Assembly: GCF_002995495.1 (NCBI RefSeq)
Contig: NZ_PVZV01000003.1
Location: 434,001 to 498,000 of the forward strand
Reading direction: 5' to 3'
DNA: 64,000 nucleotides
Source: Actinocorallia populi
Lineage (GTDB): Bacteria; Actinomycetota; Actinomycetes; Streptosporangiales; Streptosporangiaceae
The notes beneath the pieces were generated by a model, which was not told the origin of the DNA, did no database searches, and saw nothing but the letters and a program-made list of their open reading frames with translations. This document shows positions 57,904 to 64,000 of the stretch, piece after piece (the first letter of the stretch is position 1; every line of letters starts with the position of its first letter). The position numbers were made by a program, and so were the translations under genes.

Positions 57904-59130
57904 ATGACGACGGCGGCGGGCGCGCGCCTGGACCGGTGGGAGAACCTCCTGGCGCGCCTCATGGCCGCCGTCCCGTTCCTCCTGCTGGCGATCTCCCTGG
58001 TGCTGGCCCTGCTCACCGACGAGCGGCCGGGGGCCTACCACCTCGGCACGTCGGGCCTCGCCGTCCTCGCCGCGGCCTGGACCGCGGTGACCGCCCCCCG
58101 GAACGCGGCGGTCCACGTCACCGGCCTGGTGATCCTGATCGCCGTGCTCTGCACCCGCTCCATGTGGTTCGCGGGCTTCTTCGCCTTCGCCGGCTACATC
58201 TCCTCCTGGCAGACGCTGAACGGGAAGTGGCGGTACGCCGGGATCACCGCGACGGCGGCGATCAGCATCACCGCCTACACCGGCGGGCTCCCCGACCCCA
58301 CCCCGTCCGCGATCCTCACCCACCTGTTCTTCATCGCCGCGATCGTCGCCGTCGTCAGCCTGTTCAGCTTCTCCGGCGACGTCACCGCCGAGCGCAGCGC
58401 CGAACGCAAGCGGATGGTCGCGCGGCTGGAGGAGACGATGCGGGAGAACGCCGGACTGCAGGCGCAGCTCCTCGTCCAGGCCAGGGAGGCGGGCGTGCTC
58501 GACGAGCGCCAGCGCATGGCCGCCGAGATCCACGACACCCTCGCCCAGGGCCTGACCGGCATCATCACCCAGCTCCAGGCGGCCGCCCGCGCCGAGACGG
58601 ACCCGGCGGCCCGGCGGCGGCACCTCGACACCGCGACCCGGCTGGCCCGCGAGAGCCTCGCCGAGGCCCGCAGGTCCGTCCACGCCGTCGTCCCCGGCGA
58701 GCTCGAGACGGCCTCGCTGCCCGAGGCGCTCGCCGAACTCACCGACGGCTGGTCGGAGCAGAACTCCGTGCGCGCCGAGTTCACCGCGACGGGCCCGGAG
58801 CGCCCCCTGCACCCGGAGATCGAGGCCACCCTCCTGCGCATCGCCCAGGAGGCCCTCACCAACATCGCCAAGCACGCCGGAGCCTCCCGCGTGGGCATCA
58901 CCCTGTCCTACATCGACGACGTGGTGAGCCTGGACGTGCGCGACGACGGCACGGGCTTCGACCCGTCGCGCTCCCCTGACGGCGGCGGCTTCGGCCTGAC
59001 ATCGATGCGCAGCCGGGTGGCCCGCCTCGCTGGCACGTTCGAGCTCGAATCCGAACCCGGCTCCGGCACCGCGGTCTCCGCCATCGTCCCCGCCGTCCCC
59101 GCCCGCCCCGAGGAAACCCCCCGTGCCTGA
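57904..59130 (+). CDS. NarL-type sensor histidine kinase
   Basis: A 408-residue membrane kinase: about five N-terminal helices (residues 18-170), a coiled region (ERKRMVARLEETMRENAGLQAQL), the HisKA_3 dimerisation domain with DERQRMAAEIHDTLAQGLTGIITQLQ and the phospho-His, and the ATPase domain LRIAQEALTNIAKHA, DVRDDGTGFDPS and GGFGLTSMRSRV. It resembles kinases that report membrane stress to LuxR-type regulators, and it belongs to the exporter operon. Its stop overlaps the regulator start by 8 bases. Confidence 0.93.
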   Translation: MTTAAGARLDRWENLLARLMAAVPFLLLAISLVLALLTDERPGAYHLGTSGLAVLAAAWTAVTAPRNAAVHVTGLVILIAVLCTRSMWFAGFFAFAGYISSWQTLNGKWRYAGITATAAISITAYTGGLPDPTPSAILTHLFFIAAIVAVVSLFSFSGDVTAERSAERKRMVARLEETMRENAGLQAQLLVQAREAGVLDERQRMAAEIHDTLAQGLTGIITQLQAAARAETDPAARRRHLDTATRLARESLAEARRSVHAVVPGELETASLPEALAELTDGWSEQNSVRAEFTATGPERPLHPEIEATLLRIAQEALTNIAKHAGASRVGITLSYIDDVVSLDVRDDGTGFDPSRSPDGGGFGLTSMRSRVARLAGTFELESEPGSGTAVSAIVPAVPARPEETPRA

Positions 59131-59758
59131 CGCCCCCATCCGGCTGCTCATCGCCGACGACCACCCCATCTTCCGCGACGGCCTCCGCGGCATGTTCGCC
59201 GACGACCCTGCCTTCGAGGTCCTCGCCGAGGCCGAGAACGGCGCCCGCGCCGTGGAACTCGCCCGCACCCTCCAGCCCGACGTGATCCTCATGGACCTGC
59301 GCATGCCCGTCATGAACGGCGTCGCCGCCATCAAGGAACTCACCCGCCTCGGCATCCCCTCCCGCGTCCTCGTCCTCACCACCTACGACACCGACCGCGA
59401 CGTCCTCCCCGCCATCGAGGCCGGAGCCACCGGCTACCTCCTCAAGGACGCCCAACGCGACGAACTCGCCCGCGCCATCACCGCCGCCGCCCGAGGCGAG
59501 ACAGCCCTCTCCCCCTCCGTCGCCACCCGCCTCCTCGGCCGCGTCCGCACCCCCGACACCCCCCTGAGCGCCCGCGAACTGGAGATCCTCCACCTCATCT
59601 CCCAGGGCAACAACAACCGCGAAACCGCCGCCCGCCTGTTCATCAGCGAGGCGACCGTGAAGACCCACATCCTCCACCTCTACGCCAAACTCGGCGTCAA
59701 CGACCGCGCCGCCGCAGTCGCCGCCGCCTTCCAACGCGGCCTCCTCCCCCTGGAGTGA
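59123..59758 (+). CDS. NarL/LuxR-family response regulator
   Basis: A 211-residue regulator: receiver (about 1-120; IADDHP, phospho-acceptor D58 in VILMDLRMPVMNG, Thr in VLTTYD, Lys in YLLKDAQ) and a LuxR-type helix-turn-helix (about 148-205; LSARELEILHLISQGNNNRETAARLFISEATVKTHILHLYAKLGV). GTG start inside the kinase gene. It is the likely controller of the exporter operon in which it lies. Confidence 0.95.
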   Translation: MPDAPIRLLIADDHPIFRDGLRGMFADDPAFEVLAEAENGARAVELARTLQPDVILMDLRMPVMNGVAAIKELTRLGIPSRVLVLTTYDTDRDVLPAIEAGATGYLLKDAQRDELARAITAAARGETALSPSVATRLLGRVRTPDTPLSARELEILHLISQGNNNRETAARLFISEATVKTHILHLYAKLGVNDRAAAVAAAFQRGLLPLE

Positions 59759-59849
59759 CCCTCCCTGCGTTCATTCACCTTCACTCGCAGCCGATGCCGT
59801 TAAGGTCGATCCGAACAGCTCAGAGGGGCTTCGACAGGAACGGACTCGG

Positions 59850-61373
59850 TTGAGGCAGAGGGAGCTACCGCCCGAACCGGCACAAGTAAGAGGTCGGGAC
59901 CGGGAGTGGAAGCTGCTGCGGGAATTCGTGCAGGACCCGCCACCGCAGTTGCGGCTGGCGATCGTCTCGGGACGCCGCCGCCACGGAAAGTCGTTCCTGC
60001 TGGAGACGCTCACCGAAGCGGCGGGAGGCCTGTACCTCACCGCGATCCGGGAGGAAGGCCGCGTCCCGACGTTGCGGCGTTTCAACGAAGCGATCGCCCG
60101 CCACGTCGGTGTGCCCGCGCATGCGCTGCGCCTGGAGGGCTGGGAGGAGGTGCTGACCACCGCCCTGAACGTGGTCGACCGCGCCGCCGGCGCACCGCTC
60201 GTGATCATCGACGAGCTCCCCCACCTCCTCCGGCACTCCCCGGAGATACCCGGGCTGCTGCAACTGCTCTACGACCGTTCGCAGTCCGGGAAGGCCCCCG
60301 GCGGGCGGATCGTTCTGTGCGGCTCCGCGATGAGCGTGATGAACGAACTGCTGTCAGGCACCAGACCGCTACGTGGCCGAGCCGTCCTGGACCTGCGGCT
60401 GCCCGCGTTCGACCACCGCACCGCCCGCGACCACTGGCAGATCGCCGACCCTGAGACGGCTCTGCTCGTCGACGCCTGCCTGGGCGGCGCTCCCGGGTAC
60501 CGGCCGCTCGCCCCCGGTGCGGCCCCACAGACCACGGAGGAATTCGACGACTGGGTCCAACGCACGCTCCTGGACCCCGGTCGCGCCCTGTACTCACGCG
60601 TCGAGGCGGAGTTCCTGCTGCGCGAGGACCCGCGCATCACCCACCGCACCCTCTACTACGACCTGCTCGCCGCCGTGGCCCAAGGCACCTCCACCCCGAC
60701 TCGGATCGGCGCCCTGCTGGAACGCCAACGCTCAGCCGTGGCCGCCCCGCTGGAAGTCCTGGAATCCACCGGTTACCTGCGCAAGGAGCAGGACCTCCTC
60801 AAAACCCGCAACCCCGTGATCACCGTCGCCGACCCGGTGATCCGCTTCAACCAGCTGATCACCCTCCCTCTCGTGGACATGATCGAACACGACCGCGCCC
60901 GGCAGGCCTGGCAGGAATCCCGCCCCACCTTCCACTCCAAGATCCTCGGCTCCCACTTCGAAGAACTGGCCCGCCGCTGGACCCGCGCCTTCGCCCCCGA
61001 CGAGACCACCCTCCGCACCGGCGTGGTCGGCTCCACCGACGTCCCCGACCCGGCCGCCAAGACCAAACACGAGGTCGACGTCCTGGCCCTGGCCCCCGGT
61101 GAACGCCCCCGAACGGCCCACGCCCGTATCGCCCTCATCGGCGAGGCCAAGGCCACGATCCAGCCCCGAGGCCCCCACGACGTCGCCCGCCTCGAACACA
61201 TCCGGGGCCTACTGGCAGCCCAAGGCCATCACACCGCCGACGCCACCCTGGCCCTGTATTCCCTCCACGGCTTCCACCCCGGCCTCCAACGCGCCGCAGC
61301 TCACCGCACCGACCTGCTCCTGATCGACCTGGCGGCCCTCTACGGATGCGGCCCGGTCCTCGGCGGCCGATAG
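59850..61373 (+). CDS. ATPase of the archaeal-type (STAND-like) family fused to a PD-(D/E)XK-like domain
   Basis: A 507-residue protein. Residues about 10-230 are an AAA-like ATPase of the archaeal ATPase family: a P-loop SGRRRHGKSFLLETL and Walker B PLVIIDELPHLL, followed by VLCGSAMSVMNELLSG. Residues about 255-320 look like a winged helix (LYYDLLAAVAQGTSTPTRIGALLER). The C-terminal part, DUF234-like, has FHSKILGSHFEELARRW and a nuclease-like pattern EVDVLALAPG ... IALIGEAK, that is D-(x)n-E-x-K. The start is a TTG at 59850 behind AGGAA. It is isolated from other genes and has no clear partner. DUF234 proteins are common in archaea and defence-rich regions; function unknown. Confidence 0.8.
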   Translation: MRQRELPPEPAQVRGRDREWKLLREFVQDPPPQLRLAIVSGRRRHGKSFLLETLTEAAGGLYLTAIREEGRVPTLRRFNEAIARHVGVPAHALRLEGWEEVLTTALNVVDRAAGAPLVIIDELPHLLRHSPEIPGLLQLLYDRSQSGKAPGGRIVLCGSAMSVMNELLSGTRPLRGRAVLDLRLPAFDHRTARDHWQIADPETALLVDACLGGAPGYRPLAPGAAPQTTEEFDDWVQRTLLDPGRALYSRVEAEFLLREDPRITHRTLYYDLLAAVAQGTSTPTRIGALLERQRSAVAAPLEVLESTGYLRKEQDLLKTRNPVITVADPVIRFNQLITLPLVDMIEHDRARQAWQESRPTFHSKILGSHFEELARRWTRAFAPDETTLRTGVVGSTDVPDPAAKTKHEVDVLALAPGERPRTAHARIALIGEAKATIQPRGPHDVARLEHIRGLLAAQGHHTADATLALYSLHGFHPGLQRAAAHRTDLLLIDLAALYGCGPVLGGR

Positions 61374-61436
61374 CGCGTCGGCCGGATCGCCGCGCCGTCG
61401 GCCCCCGGCGTGAATCTGAGCCGGAGGCTGCTCGAC

Positions 61437-61472
61437 TAGAAGGTTAGTAGACCAGTCTCTATATTCTTTGCC
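61437..61472 (+). promoter_or_regulatory. Promoter and TetR-type half-palindrome upstream of the broken MBL gene
   Basis: TATATT at 61460-61465 places the start at 61472-61473, where the ATG lies. The sequence TAGACCAGTCTC (61447-61458) contains AGAC-CA-GTCT, a small palindrome of the kind bound by the TetR protein usually encoded beside this MBL family. Confidence 0.5.
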
Positions 61473-62291
61473 ATGAAGGTTCATCACCTGAACTGCGGAA
61501 CGCTGCGGCGGCCCGTGGGCTGACGCCTGGTCACCGGACGCGGCAGTCCTTTCGCGCTCGCGCGGCAGGTCTGCCACTGCCTGCTCATCGAGACCGGTGA
61601 CGGACTCGTGCTGGTGGACACCGGCTACGGGCTGGGGGACGTCGACCGGCCCGAGCGCCTGCCCCGGTTCGCGCGCTGGACGATCCGGCCTCGGCTGGAC
61701 GCCGCCGAGACCGCGGTCCGGCAGATCACCCGGCTCGGCCACGCGGCCGAGGACGTGCGGCACATCGTCCTCACCCACCTGGACTACGACCATGCGGGCG
61801 GCCTCGCGGAGTTCCCGCACGCGAAGGTCCACGTCTACGCCGCCGAACTCGACGCCGCACTGCGCCCGGCCACGTCCAAGGAACGCCTCCGCTACCTTCC
61901 CGACCAGTGGGCGCACGGCCCCGACTGGGTGGAGCACACCACCCGCGGGGAGACCTGGAACGGCTTCTCGGCGGTTCGCGACCTGCCCGGGCTGCCGCCT
62001 GAAGTCCTGCTGGGCCCGCTGGCCGGGCACACCCGCGGCCACGCGGGCGTCGCCGTGAACACCGGCGAGCGGTGGCTCCTGCACGCGGGCGACGCCTACT
62101 TCAGCCCCCTCCAGATGGCCGAACGCCCGTCGTGCCCGCCCGCCACCAGGGCCTTCCAGACGATGTTCCAAGCCGACCGCGCCGCCCGGGTGCACAATCT
62201 GAACCGGCTGAACGAGCTCGCCCGGTCCGGTGCCGTCGAGGTCTTCAGCGCCCACGACAGCACCGAGTTCGACCGCGCCCGCACGGAGTGA
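61473..62291 (+). pseudogene. Metallo-beta-lactamase-fold hydrolase with an in-frame TGA at codon 17
   Basis: From the ATG at 61473 the frame reads MKVHHLNCGTLRRPVG, then TGA (61521-61523), then RLVTGRGSPFALARQVCHCLL and a complete MBL domain: VLVDTGYGLGDVDRP, the metal motif HIVLTHLDYDHAGGLAEF, PLAGHTRGHAGVAV, LLHAGDAYFSPLQMAE and a final AHDSTEFDR. Homologues read through this position with a residue such as Gly. The longest open frame starts only at GTG 61608, inside the first core strand, so a truncated start would not make a normal fold. It is either a nonsense mutation, a sequence error or recoding. The downstream TetR gene is also broken. Confidence 0.75.
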
Positions 62292-62297
62292 TGAACG

Positions 62298-62887
62298 ATG
62301 GCACCTCACGGCGAGACCCGAAAGCGCATCCTGGCCGCGGCCGCCGCGCTGTTCCGGAGGCAGGACTACCACGCCACCGGCCTCAATCAGATCCTCGCCG
62401 AGGCCAAGGCCCCAAGGGCTCCCTGTACTTCCACTTCCCCGGCGGCAAGGAGCAGCTCGCCGTCGAAGCCACCGCCCAGGCCGCCGACGAGTGGGGGCAC
62501 GCCATCGACGCCGTCCTGGCCGAGGCCGGCGACACGCGCTCGATCACATCGGACATCGCCGACCTCCTCGGCGCGGTCCTGCTGGAGTCGGACTTCCGCG
62601 ACAGCTGCCCGCTGGCCACCCTCGCCCTGGAGGTCGCCGCCGACAGCGACCAGATCCGCACGGTCTGCGCCGGCGGCTACCAGCGCTGGATCGACCTGAT
62701 CACCGTGAGCCTGCGCGACCGGGGCGTCCCCGAGGACCAGACCGAGGAACTCGCCACGTTCGTCCTCGCCTCGGTCGAAGGAGCGCTCCTCCTCGCCAAG
62801 GTCCGCCGCGACACCGCGCCCCTCCAGCAGGTCGCCGCCCAGCTCGCCGCCCTCATCGCCGCCCGGATCCCCTCCGAGGCCCCCTGA
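62298..62887 (+). pseudogene. TetR-family regulator with a one-base deletion
   Basis: The first frame gives MAPHGETRKRILAAAAALF and RRQDYHATGLNQILAEAKAP, the TetR helix-turn-helix; the next frame continues PKGSLYFHFPGGKEQLAVEA and the whole C-terminal ligand domain (TRSITSDIADLLGAVLLESD, EELATFVLASVEGALLLAKV). Restoring one C in the run at 62409-62413 joins them, so one base has been lost. If real, the protein would stop after an aberrant tail. It lies six bases after the broken MBL gene; together they form the usual TetR-MBL pair. Confidence 0.8.
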
Positions 62888-63007
62888 CCGCGCCCCGGCG
62901 TCCTGGACGGCTTGGGATCTGCTGTTGTGGCCAAAGATGCGGCAGACGCTCCTGAGTTGCGGCACTCTATAGGGCGGCTGTTCGAACCTCTGGATGGAGG
63001 CCGGCAC

Positions 63008-63751
63008 ATGACCCTTCGGTGGCGTGGACGCGTGATGGGTGCCTGCCTGGTCGCGATCGCGGCGGCGCTGCTCGTCTGGGCGGCGGCGGTGGTGATGCCG
63101 GACGGCACCCAGGTGCGACCCGCCGCCGCGAAAGCGGCAGCCGCGGGAAAGATCAAGCCTGGTGTCACCTACCGGGGCGTGGCCACGTTCTACGACGCCG
63201 GCGACGGCGACGGCGCGTGCATGTTCGGCCCCGCGAGCAACCTGATGATCGCGGCCATGAACACCACCGACTACGAGAAGGCCCGAGCCTGCGGCGCCTA
63301 CGTCCGGGTCCGCGCCAACGGACGGGCCATCACCGTCAAGGTCACCAACGAGTGCCCCACCTGCGGCCGCGGCCAACTCGACCTCAGCCGGCCCGCTTTC
63401 GCCAAGCTCGCCGCCCCTGTCAAGGGCCGCATCCCCATCACCTGGCGCCTGCTCAGCCCGAAGGCCTCCCGCAAGATCGCCGTCCGCTACAAGACCGGCT
63501 CGACCCGCTGGTGGTGCGGCATCCAGGCCATCGACCACCGCAACCCCGTCGCACGCCTGGAAGCCCGCACCGCCAAGGGCTGGAAGAAGCTGCCCCGCAC
63601 GGAATACAACTACTTCCTGTCCGCCAAGGGCGCCGGCTGCGGCAAGGCCGTCCGCATCACCGACATCTACGGCCAGCGCCTGACCATCAAGGGCGCCAAA
63701 ATCCGCCCGGACGCCGTCCAGCGCTCCCGCGTCCAGTTCGCCAAGCACTGA
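63008..63751 (+). CDS. Secreted expansin-like protein
   Basis: A 247-residue bacterial expansin (EXLX1-like). A membrane or signal helix (about residues 11-30) precedes domain 1, a double-psi beta barrel: GVTYRGVATFYDAGDGDGACMFGPA, VRANGRAITVKVTNECPTCGRGQLDLSRPAFAKLA, with the conserved Asp of the LDLS motif. Domain 2 (about 160-247; YKTGSTRWWCGIQAIDHRNP) is the beta-sandwich that binds polysaccharide. Expansins loosen cellulose or peptidoglycan contacts without hydrolysis. ATG 63008 has GGAGG; the frame opens earlier at 62912 without a ribosome site. Confidence 0.9.
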   Translation: MTLRWRGRVMGACLVAIAAALLVWAAAVVMPDGTQVRPAAAKAAAAGKIKPGVTYRGVATFYDAGDGDGACMFGPASNLMIAAMNTTDYEKARACGAYVRVRANGRAITVKVTNECPTCGRGQLDLSRPAFAKLAAPVKGRIPITWRLLSPKASRKIAVRYKTGSTRWWCGIQAIDHRNPVARLEARTAKGWKKLPRTEYNYFLSAKGAGCGKAVRITDIYGQRLTIKGAKIRPDAVQRSRVQFAKH

Positions 63752-63771
63752 CGCGGAGATCCCGGCCCCGC

Positions 63772-64000
63772 ACCAGCGGCGAGCGCAGCCAGGAGCGGGT
63801 GGGTTCCCGCAACGGCTACCGGGTCCGAGAATAGGACACGTGGGCGGGGACGGTGGAGCCGACGATCCCGAAACCGCGGTCGGGTTCCTACTTTCCCGAG
63901 TGGCTGCTGGACCGCCGCCGACGGGCTGAGCAGGCCCTAGTCTCGGTGGTCGCGACCGCCTACCTGCTCAGGGTGAGCACGCGACGGGACGACAAGCCGG
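63772..64000 (+). pseudogene. IS256-family transposase fragment with a stop codon
   Basis: The frame reads TSGERSQERVGSRNGYRVRE, then TAG (63832-63834), then DTWAGTVEPTIPKPRSGSYF and PEWLLDRRRRAEQALVSVVA, ending at the window edge. These are standard stretches of actinobacterial IS256-type transposases (RVNSRNGYRTREW, FPEWLLERRRRAEQAL). The Trp of the usual REWDTR is now a stop. The N-terminal 80 or so residues are absent, the fragment beginning right after the expansin gene. The element continues beyond the window. Confidence 0.85.

Noticed and set aside
61521-61523. Selenocysteine codon in the MBL gene
   Set aside because: No SECIS-like hairpin was evident right after the TGA and homologues do not carry Cys or Sec here as far as I know; the broken TetR next to it favours decay or error.

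Overview
The window is about 64 kb of very high-GC DNA. Coding regions have strong third-position G/C, GTG and TTG starts are common, and many genes look leaderless. The gene families are typical of filamentous actinomycetes: a WhiJ-like XRE/DUF397/ATPase set, a PdtaR-type ANTAR regulator next to pyk and close to polA, DUF574 methyltransferase, AfsA-like hotdog protein, formylglycine-generating enzyme and expansin. A member of the Streptosporangiales (Streptosporangium, Nonomuraea or Actinomadura-like) fits best. This is a chromosomal segment; no rRNA, CRISPR array, phage module or replication origin was seen.

Layout. 1-2.3 kb: edge of a PP2C-like gene, a small membrane protein and a DUF574 methyltransferase. 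1.8-7.4 kb: a leftward MacAB-like export operon with two adaptor proteins, two DUF5666-type membrane proteins and a lipoprotein. 7.5-9.9 kb: membrane protein, secreted GH5 glycosidase, hotdog thioesterase. 9.95-12.3 kb: a TnpB-related insertion flanked by a 16-bp direct repeat, sitting between the divergent thioesterase and polA genes. 12.3-15.9 kb: polA, a probable small structured RNA and a DUF4352 lipoprotein. 15.9-23.7 kb: two leftward amino-acid ABC importers (a GlnHPQ-like set and livFGMHK). 23.9-28.4 kb: pdtaR, an odd tRNA with anticodon CAA, pyk, an MFS transporter and a hydrolase.

28.4-32.6 kb is the most unusual part. A two-gene operon pairs an AfsA (gamma-butyrolactone synthase family) protein carrying an N-terminal nucleoside-diphosphate-kinase-like domain with a PEP-synthase/rifampin-phosphotransferase-like protein that lacks the phosphohistidine swivel domain. 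33-35 kb is a developmental-type regulatory trio. 35-40.6 kb has an MFS transporter, a propeller-like protein and the pta-ackA acetate operon. 40.7-44.4 kb is a decayed accessory patch: a purine-only minisatellite, two tandem repeat-type paralogues, a DUF397 pseudogene, a Nudix hydrolase and a metallophosphoesterase remnant. 44.5-49.1 kb has a siderophore-interacting protein, a winged-helix protein, an epoxide hydrolase with divergent WYL regulator, and a membrane-anchored unknown.

49.2-55.2 kb holds two acetate-type sodium/solute symporters, each with a small DUF485-type partner, next to a LytS/LytTR two-component system; with pta-ackA this suggests an emphasis on acetate or other short carboxylates. 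55.2-64 kb has a formylglycine-generating enzyme, an ABC-2 exporter with NarL-type two-component system, an ATPase fused to a PD-(D/E)XK-like domain, a broken metallo-beta-lactamase/TetR pair, an expansin and an IS256 transposase fragment.
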